DNA of 64,000 bases from Candidatus Rickettsiella viridis (GTDB taxonomy: Bacteria > Pseudomonadota > Gammaproteobacteria > Diplorickettsiales > Diplorickettsiaceae): positions 248,001 to 312,000 of the forward strand of contig NZ_AP018005.1 in assembly GCF_003966755.1 (NCBI RefSeq), in the 5' to 3' direction. The first letter of the stretch is position 1, and each line of letters starts with the position of its first letter. The translations under genes and the position numbers were made by a program. The notes under the pieces are model-generated. The model made no database searches and was not told where the DNA came from. It was given only the letters and a program-made list of their open reading frames with translations. Shown here one piece after another: positions 1 through 8,256 of this stretch.

Positions 1-3000
1 GTTGACTACAGCGTACCCAACAGGAAGCAAGATAAGTTGTATCTTGACGGCGGGGCTGAAAAATCGCTTCCAGGTAGGTATCATTGCTTTCTTTTTTTCC
101 ATCAAGATGTAAATAATTTTCGCCTGTAAAAGAAAAACCTCGTTTAACGATGTTTTCTTTGTTGAACTCCCATCTTTTTACTAGTAAGGTGCTGTTTTGA
201 GCTAATTTACCTATTTGATTCACCTCATAGGATTCAAAACCGTAATAACCTACTTCTTCATCTTCTAATATATAAGGAGAGAAGTCTGCAATAACAAGTC
301 GTTCAGTGTGATCCCATAATTGACTTTTTGAAATATTATTCTGATTTGTAGTTTCATTTAGTGGCGCTATGATTTCTTTGTTATTCTTCTTAGGAACTTG
401 AACTATTTTATCCTGCCCATCAAAAAATGCTTGTTCGTGTGTAATTTCCTTTTTAGTCGTGTCATATCTCCATATCTCTTCACGCCAGCCCGACAACGTT
501 TTATTAGTGCCCGGAATAATAGTCACTTTTTTGGTTTGCACAGAACTATTTTCTGTATTATGGCTAGAATCCACTTCGTAAGAAAAACCTGTATGCCGCT
601 GGGTTATTTGATCATTAAAAACAACTTCACGAATAATTGGTTGTAGCAAATGGGGTAAAAAATGGGTTAGAGGTTGAATCAGTAATGCCTCTGGTTTTCC
701 ACCTTTTTGACCCACCCACTCCGATAAAGGTAATTTTTTAAGTGTTATTAATCCATAAGCACTAGCACCCATCAACTGTGCATTGGGTATAGATTGAAAG
801 GATGCATTTTCCCCATTAAAAGTTATCAGACCAATTTCATTAGTATTTACTTGAAAAGTAAGGAAATAAGGATCAACACGTAATAATTTTAACGGATCAT
901 GAACCCCTAAATTTCTTATAACTTCACTGTGTAGATGACCGTCCTTATTTTTTTTATACAGTTTAAAAGAAGATTTTTTATCTGTCTGTTTTAAAACGAA
1001 ATGTTTATTTAGATCAATTGTTACTTCTTCGCTTTTTATTGGAAGATCAACCTTTTCCCATCCAGTTCCTGTTATTCGCAGTAATGTATCATTACCACAC
1101 ACTACACCTTGTGGACTCATGTGAATCTGGTAAAAGGATCCCCAAGCGAATAATAGAGTCCTTTTAAAAAATTCTTTTGATTCATTAGCAGCATTATATT
1201 CTTTTAGTTTGTCTTCAACGTGATTTTTATTTGCAGTTTTTGCCCACTCTGCGATTTTCCCCGAAACAAATGTTTTAATTTTTACCTTAAAATGTTCCCC
1301 TTCTTCTACGTAACCTAATTGATAGACATCGTCCTTACCTTCATGATTTTGAGTTAATTCTCTAATTTTCTCTCGTTCTAGCTTATCCGTATGGGTTTTT
1401 ACTATATTGAAGTTTTCGTCTAACAAAAATAAATGAATATGCATTCTCAATTGAGCATTTTCTTTTTTCAATTCCAATGCGCTTAATTGAATAAAATTAT
1501 GTAACATTTGTAAGCCATTGTATTTCAAGACCGTCAGCAATTGTTCCTGCATGTCTTGTGCTAACTCAAAACGCCCTATCGTTTGGCGATTCATGCTAGC
1601 TAAACCAACGAGGTTAGATTTTAACAATTTTGTTTTCCAACAACTTTGGTTATCGAGATAACCCATCCATAAATTTTTATCGTCATAGGTGGCAAAGGAC
1701 CGCCCATGAATAATAAAACTCTCGATTGGCTGTTGTAATGAATGAGGTATAGGTGCGGATAGTAAACTCTTACGCCACTGTTGTTCCTTTTTATTCCAAT
1801 CAACTATAGTAACAGTGCCTTGGCCCATTTCTACCACAGCAATAAAACTTTCCCCCGTACGAATAAGTGCGGCCTTATCCCATTCATAATAGGCAGGATC
1901 TACCGAAAAATTTCCCTGATAACGATGAAATAAATACACCTCCTGAGTCGCTTGGGTATACAAAAGAAGCACAAAAAAATCTTCGCCTAAGTGTATCTGG
2001 TAGTTTTTGTTGATTTCTGGCCTTTTATATAAAGGCTTTTTTGGATGAACCGTAGTTGTAGCCAGAATGTCTGTTGCATCTGAATTGAGTATTTGCAGCA
2101 CAATTTCTTCTTGACTATCTTCATAAGATACTACGGTATAATTTGATCCTTGATTAACAGCAAGGCTATCTTTTTGGGGACTCACCCAATGTTTTATTTC
2201 AGGTGCTTGTGGAACCAAGTTAAGTCCTTGATAATGAAACTGAGCACTCGTGTTTTGTGGTGAAACAACCTCGACCAATAAGAGGTGTTCTAACTGTTTT
2301 TTATAACGGAATTGCAGTAACTTCTCATATTGGTTCGATCCGAATTTCTGCTCAATATTTGTCAACAAACGCTGTTCATTACGAATTTCATAGTTAAAAC
2401 TTAAGTGTTGTTGGTAAGTAGGTGTATCTAATTGATATCCACTGAGATAACGTCGTTGCACACCGGGACAGTGAATAAACCCTTCCTTATCCAATATAGG
2501 TTCCACAGTATATTCATCAGTTGTTTTATTTGTATACTCTAAATTCAGTGTTGTCCCTTGTTGGTTAGAAATTTTTTTTAATACGATTGACTCCGTAAAC
2601 TCCTTCCCATTAGGTACTGTGCGATTAACTGTCTCGTAATGATAATAAAGTGTTTGATTACTACGTTTTGTATGACGTTCTACTAAATACCAAGCTACAG
2701 GTACAGGTTCTTGAGAAGCCGCGGCGCGACCTAAACCACGCCAATAGGGCCAAGTTAAACGCCACTGAATAGCAGTAACCTGATTTGCTGCATTCGCTTG
2801 ACCGTAAATACAATGCATTTCATCAGTATCAATAACCCAACGTTGATTGCGACGTTCATAGTAAATTTTAAGATCAGGCATCTCCGCTGATGCAAAAATC
2901 AACTTATCTGAACCTGCCGTATGAGACTCAATGTATCGTAAATACTGTATCCTGCCAGATACCATCAAGGTATAGCGTTGATCTTCTAAGCGAAGACTCC

Positions 3001-4564
3001 CTTGATCTTCAACGAAAATCATGTCTTGAGTTAAAGCGGTTGACCAACCTACACCCAATAATCCATTTTTGGAGGATGGTATCTGGTTGTTATAAGAAAA
3101 AGCCAATTGGATAGTAAGATCACCAGGTAAATCGATATCGACTAACGGTAATGTAAAATGTACCTGACCGTTCGGAATATCAATCGCATTTTCAAATATA
3201 CGATGCTCCCACTGGTCTGCCCAACGACGGTGAAATATATCTAAATTCGTATGTTTTATTTGATCAGGTATGGTAACGTTAGAACGTATCGGCAACGCAA
3301 ATTTAGGAACGGATACTTCAAATTCTTCATTGTTTTCATGTATGTCTGTATCATTTTTTTTTTCGCCGGATCCCCTGACCTTAGTTATCTCAAATAGTTG
3401 AAGGTTACTCTGGTCTTGGGTTAGTAAAGTAGGCGTTGAGGAGTTGAATGAACAGGACGGCAATATCTTTAAAACCTGTACATATCGCTCAGTTCCTATC
3501 AACGAACTACTATCTAAAACAGAGCACCACTCATTCTGTATAGGATCAAAGGTTAAAAAAGTTATTCCTTGTGGTCCGGTTAAAATTAGCTCATTTCGTT
3601 GATCGCCATCTAGATCAAACAGTTGTAACGATCTAAAATACTCCGGTTTCCAACCTCTATTTTTAGATAAATTAGCACTGTAAGATAGTAAGGCATAACT
3701 GTTATTATTCCGTTGATATTGATAGACAAATAGGCCGCTATCATTCCAAACTACAATATCTTGATAAATTTGATGCGTTAAATCAGTAAACAGCAAGCTA
3801 TCTTCCTGCGTAGTGTTACCAATCTTTGCAGCGATCGGAGTATTTAAAAAATTATTTAAGCTATAGTCTGGTTTAAATTCGTATAAACTTAAACCTTCAC
3901 TGTTACGCAATACAATATCATCTTGACCACGACGACGTGTATCCGTAACAAAAAAATCTGTCTCCGGATCGTTCCAAATTGGTTGCTGAATAATTGCTGG
4001 GTTTTTTATACCCACAGACCACAGCGGCATACTGTAGTTTCTTTTAACATCCTCCTTGCTTACAACATAAAACTTTACTCCTTCTCGTGAACTGTGGGTT
4101 AGCACACCAAGAGAGCTTTTATCTGAATAAAAATGGCCAAATCTAACAGTGTGATTTGCTTGATTCCAATGATGAACATCATGAAAACGTAAATCTTGAG
4201 CTACTAATTCAAATTTTTGAGGCAAACTTTTACTAGGGCGATAAAAACTGATGCCTTGTATTGTTCGTAAAATAAGCATAGGCTCGCCCACGCCTAAGAC
4301 ATCGGATACGTAGGCTGGATAAGCTGTACTCGAATAGCTCCTCTCTCGATTGAACAGTGGTTCAGAAACTATTTTATGTAAGGTTTTTTCTTCTTTGTTG
4401 TATTCGTAATAAGCTATTTCACGATTTTGACGAATGTAAAAAGGCTGTAACGTACACTTTCTAATATCATCACCTTGAATAATATCTTCAGATGGTCCTG
4501 AGAGATTAAAATGAAATGAGCGAATAGAATCTAAACGATTAAGCTGATAGTTAAGTAGTGGCAT
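1..4564 (-). CDS. Giant Tc/RHS-toxin-like secreted protein, C-terminus beyond window
   Basis: An uninterrupted reading frame of at least 1,521 codons starts at ATG 4564 behind a good ribosome site (AAGGAAG) and is still open at base 1. I translated it by eye throughout and met no stop. The first 430 residues look like a beta-propeller: scattered short repeats and an FG-GAP/VCBS-like calcium motif (LFDLDGDQRNE, about residues 311-321). Residues 470-510 carry the signature that precedes YD repeats in RHS and TcB/SpvB-type proteins (a PLVDIDLPG stretch, then LAFSYNNQ, then GLLGVGWS). Residues 550-1,500 continue in the style of TcB middle regions. No signal peptide is visible. TcB proteins form a hollow shell around a C-terminal toxic domain; that part would lie left of the window. 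It is probably co-transcribed with the 784-residue gene upstream. The toxin class is an inference from motifs; an RHS surface protein is the main alternative. Confidence 0.7.
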   Translation of the reverse strand, partial: MPLLNYQLNRLDSIRSFHFNLSGPSEDIIQGDDIRKCTLQPFYIRQNREIAYYEYNKEEKTLHKIVSEPLFNRERSYSSTAYPAYVSDVLGVGEPMLILRTIQGISFYRPSKSLPQKFELVAQDLRFHDVHHWNQANHTVRFGHFYSDKSSLGVLTHSSREGVKFYVVSKEDVKRNYSMPLWSVGIKNPAIIQQPIWNDPETDFFVTDTRRRGQDDIVLRNSEGLSLYEFKPDYSLNNFLNTPIAAKIGNTTQEDSLLFTDLTHQIYQDIVVWNDSGLFVYQYQRNNNSYALLSYSANLSKNRGWKPEYFRSLQLFDLDGDQRNELILTGPQGITFLTFDPIQNEWCSVLDSSSLIGTERYVQVLKILPSCSFNSSTPTLLTQDQSNLQLFEITKVRGSGEKKNDTDIHENNEEFEVSVPKFALPIRSNVTIPDQIKHTNLDIFHRRWADQWEHRIFENAIDIPNGQVHFTLPLVDIDLPGDLTIQLAFSYNNQIPSSKNGLLGVGWSTALTQDMIFVEDQGSLRLEDQRYTLMVSGRIQYLRYIESHTAGSDKLIFASAEMPDLKIYYERRNQRWVIDTDEMHCIYGQANAANQVTAIQWRLTWPYWRGLGRAAASQEPVPVAWYLVERHTKRSNQTLYYHYETVNRTVPNGKEFTESIVLKKISNQQGTTLNLEYTNKTTDEYTVEPILDKEGFIHCPGVQRRYLSGYQLDTPTYQQHLSFNYEIRNEQRLLTNIEQKFGSNQYEKLLQFRYKKQLEHLLLVEVVSPQNTSAQFHYQGLNLVPQAPEIKHWVSPQKDSLAVNQGSNYTVVSYEDSQEEIVLQILNSDATDILATTTVHPKKPLYKRPEINKNYQIHLGEDFFVLLLYTQATQEVYLFHRYQGNFSVDPAYYEWDKAALIRTGESFIAVVEMGQGTVTIVDWNKKEQQWRKSLLSAPIPHSLQQPIESFIIHGRSFATYDDKNLWMGYLDNQSCWKTKLLKSNLVGLASMNRQTIGRFELAQDMQEQLLTVLKYNGLQMLHNFIQLSALELKKENAQLRMHIHLFLLDENFNIVKTHTDKLEREKIRELTQNHEGKDDVYQLGYVEEGEHFKVKIKTFVSGKIAEWAKTANKNHVEDKLKEYNAANESKEFFKRTLLFAWGSFYQIHMSPQGVVCGNDTLLRITGTGWEKVDLPIKSEEVTIDLNKHFVLKQTDKKSSFKLYKKNKDGHLHSEVIRNLGVHDPLKLLRVDPYFLTFQVNTNEIGLITFNGENASFQSIPNAQLMGASAYGLITLKKLPLSEWVGQKGGKPEALLIQPLTHFLPHLLQPIIREVVFNDQITQRHTGFSYEVDSSHNTENSSVQTKKVTIIPGTNKTLSGWREEIWRYDTTKKEITHEQAFFDGQDKIVQVPKKNNKEIIAPLNETTNQNNISKSQLWDHTERLVIADFSPYILEDEEVGYYGFESYEVNQIGKLAQNSTLLVKRWEFNKENIVKRGFSFTGENYLHLDGKKESNDTYLEAIFQPRRQDTTYLASCWVRCSQ

Positions 4565-4593
4565 AGCTAACTTCCTTATTTTTCTATTTCTTT

Positions 4594-4630
4594 TAAATAG
4601 AGTGCAGTAATTATTACTGCACTCTATTTA
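4594..4630 (-). terminator. Perfect 17-bp inverted repeat between the two toxin-region genes
   Basis: The arms at 4594-4610 and 4614-4630 are exact reverse complements (TAAATAGAGTGCAGTAA and its complement) with a 3-base loop. The hairpin lies 19 bases after the stop of the 784-residue gene and 30 bases before the start codon of the giant gene, in the same direction. No long U-run follows it on the minus strand, so it could be a weak terminator, an attenuator that lowers expression of the downstream gene, or an mRNA-processing site. The structure is certain; its role is inferred. Confidence 0.6.
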
Positions 4631-4648
4631 ACTGTATTCTTAAAAAAA

Positions 4649-7003
4649 TTACTTTGAGAGAGTTGTATTCAACTTTCCTTGATAAGGAGCACTTAAGTGA
4701 GTATCCCCTACATCTGATAAATTTGAAAACGGCGCATTGCCATCCAACAAAGCTGTTTGAGGTCGCTGAACACCAAAAAATAGCAAGTTACTTCCAAAAC
4801 TATTTTTTAAAAAAGATAACTCGCTGCTGTTATTAACAGCATTACTATTTACCTCAGTACCTACTAAATTCCTACCCGACACACCTCTTAGTTTATCCTT
4901 TTGATCCAGTTTTTCATTAGCGAGCATTGCATTAACAACTGTAAACCTTTCCGATAGATCTCGACGTTTTCTACTACCATATGATCCACAATCTTCAATC
5001 TTCCAGCGAGCCTGCAACAAAGGAGTGTTTGGTATCCAAGTAAATACTCGACGCCTATCATCATCATATTTTAAATCATCAGCAGCTGCATAAAGTGTTT
5101 CATCATAAAAATCATTCCACAATGCAATTTCTGAACCATCTTTAGAGTCATCTGTTGTTAACAACTCAACTCTCCACTCATTTTTTTGAACTCGATTTCC
5201 GTTACGCCACGTAAATATTTGTCGTCTATCATCATCATATTTTAAATCACCAATAGCCGCATATAGATATTGTCCCCGATAATTATTTTTTATCTCAAAT
5301 GTTTTTCCCTGATCATAAGTTTCAAATTTCCAAACAGCATGGCTTCCCGGATATCCAGAACGCCATGTAAACACTCTCCATCTATCATCATCATATTTAA
5401 AATAATTATTGGCTGAATATAAATATTCATTATTTTTCACTGTATTTCTAAGACAAACTTTACGCCATAATAAATGTCTAACAGCTTCTGGCAAACCAGA
5501 TTTTAGCGAATCATAAATGTTTTTATATTCTTGGCCAATATTAGAATAATTAGGCATATCCATATATTCTTTAATTCGATACCCTACTCGTACCATTTCT
5601 GGCGTAAAAAATTGGCCATTTTGTTTCATTCCTTCTATAAGGATTTTGTAACCCACTGCTGACTGCGAAATTAAAGGCAAACGGCTAATAAAGCCCTCTA
5701 CTTTATTAAAATTACTTAAAGAACTACCATAAGCTTCTCGAATAATATGTTCAAGTTCTTCTTTAAACCAATGTTTATTAGTGTCTAACTCTATAATATG
5801 CTGCCATTTAGTATTTGCCTGTTCCGGGCTTCCGTCTCTAATAGCAGCAATGCAATCTTGAATCGCACGTTGCTTATTGGCATCTCGGTCGGCTTCTCTT
5901 CGTCTTGCATTTTCTTTATCCTGTTCTGTAAGCTTGCCTTCAATATTGGCTATTTTTTGTAAGAGTGCCGTATTAATTGAATCCAGCTGAGATTGCAATC
6001 CTTGTACTTGTTGATTAATAGCGTCTATTTGCACTGAATGTTCCTGATATACATCTCTTTTAATATTATCTAATCGGGCAGTTAAAGTAGCTATTCTGGA
6101 TTCAGCCTCATTTTTAATACGCAATACATCAGCTAAACTAGCTTCAGAATTAGTTACCCTATCTACTCTGTTTTTCAAATCATTTACATCTTCCTGAAGA
6201 TAGCTTAAATTAGTCATTATCTGAGCATTCTCATTTGGAGGTTGCGGACCCACACCAGATTGTCTAGGATTCCTTGATTGTTTACTAGAGTTAGCTAACT
6301 CTTTTGCGTCCTTTTCATCCGTAATTTTTGGATCATTCAGTGGAAATAGCAAACTTTGTAGTTGTTTGTTGATAACTTCTAATTCCCCTATATATTCTAG
6401 CGGTATATTCTCTTTAAGACTGTCTAACCTATCAATCAAGATATGTAGTCTATTTTCAGTATCCACATTAACTTGATAGGAACCAGCTGTCTGATTTAAA
6501 TTTACACTAAAGTCATTTATATCTTCTTTAAGCCACTTCAATCTATTTATTGCTACATTATTGTTACTATCTTTTCTCTGTGATTCAAAATCTAATTGTC
6601 TTAATCTCCTAGATATCTTAAAATTAATCACCTTATCTTTTTCTTGCTTAGTTTCAATATGTACGGAGGATCCTATCCGTTGTTCTATCAGAGCTAAACT
6701 CTCGTTAAGATGGGGTTTATCTAAAAGTAGTAAATCAGTTGAATTATTAGTTCTTGAAGAAGCCTGACCCTGAAAATTACCTAAAGCACTACTACTTACA
6801 ACTTGACCAACTAAACCTAATGTCAGTACTTTCGCTGGATTATTTAAAATAAATTGTGTAGAGCTGTACAAACCATTTAATAAGCCGGAAATAAAACCAT
6901 TTCGTTTCGGTTGTAACTCTGAAACTTTGTTAACTTTAGAATCTTTACGCTGCTTTTTATCTACATGAGAAGAATTGGAATTATTGGTAATAACATTTGA
7001 CAT
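4649..7003 (-). CDS. Coiled-coil protein with three lectin-like repeats, toxin-region partner (unknown function)
   Basis: A 784-residue protein with no family I can name. Residues 1-30 are polar and basic. Residues 35-65 are hydrophobic and glycine/serine-rich, a possible membrane insertion or non-classical export segment. About residues 260-375 form a strong heptad coiled coil (LQEDVNDLKNRV, QVQGLQSQLDSI, then a charged KENARRREADRDANK stretch). About residues 520-665 hold three copies of a unit built as YLYAA-x(4)-KYDDDRR-x-(V/I)FTW followed by WK(I/F)E. Three units of 50-56 residues suggest one beta-trefoil, the fold of ricin-B-type lectins; that is inference. The tail is serine/asparagine-rich. 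It ends 85 bp upstream of the giant Tc/RHS-like gene on the same strand, so a role as partner, receptor binder or co-secreted effector is plausible but unproven. Confidence 0.7.
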   Translation of the reverse strand: MSNVITNNSNSSHVDKKQRKDSKVNKVSELQPKRNGFISGLLNGLYSSTQFILNNPAKVLTLGLVGQVVSSSALGNFQGQASSRTNNSTDLLLLDKPHLNESLALIEQRIGSSVHIETKQEKDKVINFKISRRLRQLDFESQRKDSNNNVAINRLKWLKEDINDFSVNLNQTAGSYQVNVDTENRLHILIDRLDSLKENIPLEYIGELEVINKQLQSLLFPLNDPKITDEKDAKELANSSKQSRNPRQSGVGPQPPNENAQIMTNLSYLQEDVNDLKNRVDRVTNSEASLADVLRIKNEAESRIATLTARLDNIKRDVYQEHSVQIDAINQQVQGLQSQLDSINTALLQKIANIEGKLTEQDKENARRREADRDANKQRAIQDCIAAIRDGSPEQANTKWQHIIELDTNKHWFKEELEHIIREAYGSSLSNFNKVEGFISRLPLISQSAVGYKILIEGMKQNGQFFTPEMVRVGYRIKEYMDMPNYSNIGQEYKNIYDSLKSGLPEAVRHLLWRKVCLRNTVKNNEYLYSANNYFKYDDDRWRVFTWRSGYPGSHAVWKFETYDQGKTFEIKNNYRGQYLYAAIGDLKYDDDRRQIFTWRNGNRVQKNEWRVELLTTDDSKDGSEIALWNDFYDETLYAAADDLKYDDDRRRVFTWIPNTPLLQARWKIEDCGSYGSRKRRDLSERFTVVNAMLANEKLDQKDKLRGVSGRNLVGTEVNSNAVNNSSELSFLKNSFGSNLLFFGVQRPQTALLDGNAPFSNLSDVGDTHLSAPYQGKLNTTLSK

Positions 7004-7260
7004 ATAAGCATCCCTTTATAGTTGGTAAAAATTTTGTTGTATCTAATTTAAAAATACCACTTCGATAAACTTCTAATTTATAGTAATAAAATTTTATAAA
7101 TTTTTCAATTAATATTAAATGTATAATACGTTTAAATAAAAAAATCAATTTAATTATAGAACTCTCTATTACAAAATAGAGCAAATAAAATTTTAAACTG
7201 CGATATCTATTCTGAGTCTAGTAAACTCTAAAGTGCTTTTTGTCTTGATTTACAAGGTCT

Positions 7261-7356
7261 GCCCGCCCATTCTACGGTGTAGAAACCAGCCATGACCTCA
7301 CTTTTCCATCGTCTCTTCGTGTCTTGTAAAACTGAGGTCATGGCTGTTGGGCGGGC
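7261..7356. repeat. Long interrupted inverted repeat (about 96 bp)
   Basis: The outer arms GCCCGCCCA (7261-7269) and TGGGCGGGC (7348-7356) and the inner arms AGCCATGACCTCA (7288-7300) and TGAGGTCATGGCT (7333-7345) are exact reverse complements. The outer spacers are unequal, so the stem carries an internal loop. Similarity continues weakly outside (GATTTA on the left, TAAATC on the right). The G+C content of the arms stands out from the AT-rich surroundings. It resembles a miniature mobile element, a phage-style attachment palindrome or an operator for the divergent genes. I saw no second copy in the window. Confidence 0.65.
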
Positions 7357-7382
7357 ATGTAAGTAAATCTTGTGTGAGAAGT

Positions 7383-7420
7383 GAAGAGAGAGAGAGGAGG
7401 AGGAGGCGAGAAGAAGAAAA
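7383..7420 (+). repeat. Purine-only GA/GGA tract
   Basis: Bases 7383-7406 are 24 consecutive purines made of GA and GGA units. After one C they continue as 13 more purines (7408-7420). Such tracts can slip during replication or form unusual DNA structures. It lies about 200 bp before the first transfer gene. Nothing shows a specific role. Confidence 0.5.
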
Positions 7421-7611
7421 TAATAGTGTAAAGAATTGAAGGTGATTAAGAATGGGGTTGTGCTAAAAAAATGGAATAATTACGTTAACCGGATTTGGTT
7501 ATACTATCCAATAAGTTGAACATGAAAATCCAAATCATCAAATTTATGCTTGCTTATTGGCACGAAATGGAGTCCAATTTTTTATAATAAAAAAATTAGG
7601 ATTATCCCTTT

Positions 7612-8256
7612 TTGAAATTAACGTCACGTGATGTGGATATCTTACGATTTATTAATGAATTTGGTTTTTGTGAAATGCCTCAGCTCAATCAACGCTTTGG
7701 CTTACGAAAACCTAGAAACTATCAAGTAATTAATAAGTTGATTCGTCATCATTTAGTACAGCATGAACGAATCTTTTATAAGCAGCATGGATTATTTCGC
7801 TTAACCGCTGCAGGAGCACGATTTACTCCATTACCTCCGTTGCATCGAGTTCCCTTGGCTAACTATCGGCATGATCTGACGGTATTAACTCTCTATTTAA
7901 AGTTTAGGGACCTTTACCCCGATGTGACCTGGATCAGTGAACGAAAACTAAAACATGATAAATATAAGCTCGGTGTAGGCCAGCACGGCCATTTACCTGA
8001 TGGCGTCTTAGTATTTCCCGACGATAAACAAATTGCTATTGAAGTTGAATTGTCTCACAAAAGTAAGCTTCGTTTAGACGATATTTTAAAGTCCTATGCC
8101 AGCCAGTTCTCAATTCAAGAAGTTTGGTATTTTTGTAAGGAATCTATGCAACCGCGATTACAGGAGGCAACCAAAGCGATGTCGTTTGTTAAAATTTACT
8201 TACTGAAGCATTTTTTAGAAAAACAACCAACAAATTATCATGTCAGTACAGGATAA
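7612..8256 (+). CDS. Winged-helix plus PD-(D/E)XK-like protein (replication-relaxation type)
   Basis: A 214-residue protein. The start is TTG at 7612, chosen because the sequence is helix-turn-helix-like from the first residues; an AGGA lies upstream. Residues 1-75 read as a winged helix-turn-helix (SRDVDILRFINEFGF, then VINKLIRHHLV). Residues 105-175 have the layout of a PD-(D/E)XK nuclease-like fold: PDG near 128, then an IEVEL strand with a following lysine (142-151). This combination occurs in the replication-relaxation family that accompanies mobilisation genes. It overlaps the coupling-protein gene by 17 bp, so the two are translationally coupled, which suggests a role in DNA processing or in delivering DNA to the coupling protein. 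Whether the nuclease fold is active cannot be judged. It is not a recognisable relaxase: no HUH histidine cluster is visible. Confidence 0.6.
   Translation: MKLTSRDVDILRFINEFGFCEMPQLNQRFGLRKPRNYQVINKLIRHHLVQHERIFYKQHGLFRLTAAGARFTPLPPLHRVPLANYRHDLTVLTLYLKFRDLYPDVTWISERKLKHDKYKLGVGQHGHLPDGVLVFPDDKQIAIEVELSHKSKLRLDDILKSYASQFSIQEVWYFCKESMQPRLQEATKAMSFVKIYLLKHFLEKQPTNYHVSTG

Larger units (their letters stand above)
7004..7611. other. 608-bp divergent intergenic region
   Basis: This AT-rich spacer separates the minus-strand toxin pair from the plus-strand transfer module and should hold promoters for both. I see a long inverted repeat and a purine tract (listed separately) and no convincing gene. 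A 67-codon minus-strand frame overlapping the start of the 784-residue gene has lysine/isoleucine-rich random-looking composition and no ribosome site, so I do not call it. Confidence 0.5.

Noticed and set aside
398-646. 82-codon plus-strand frame
   Set aside because: It lies wholly inside the uninterrupted minus-strand giant gene, has no ribosome site and no protein-like composition; an antisense shadow.
6981-7184. 67-codon minus-strand frame overlapping the start of the 784-residue gene
   Set aside because: Composition is that of translated AT-rich spacer DNA (Ile/Lys/Tyr/Phe), no ribosome site, and it overlaps a much better gene.
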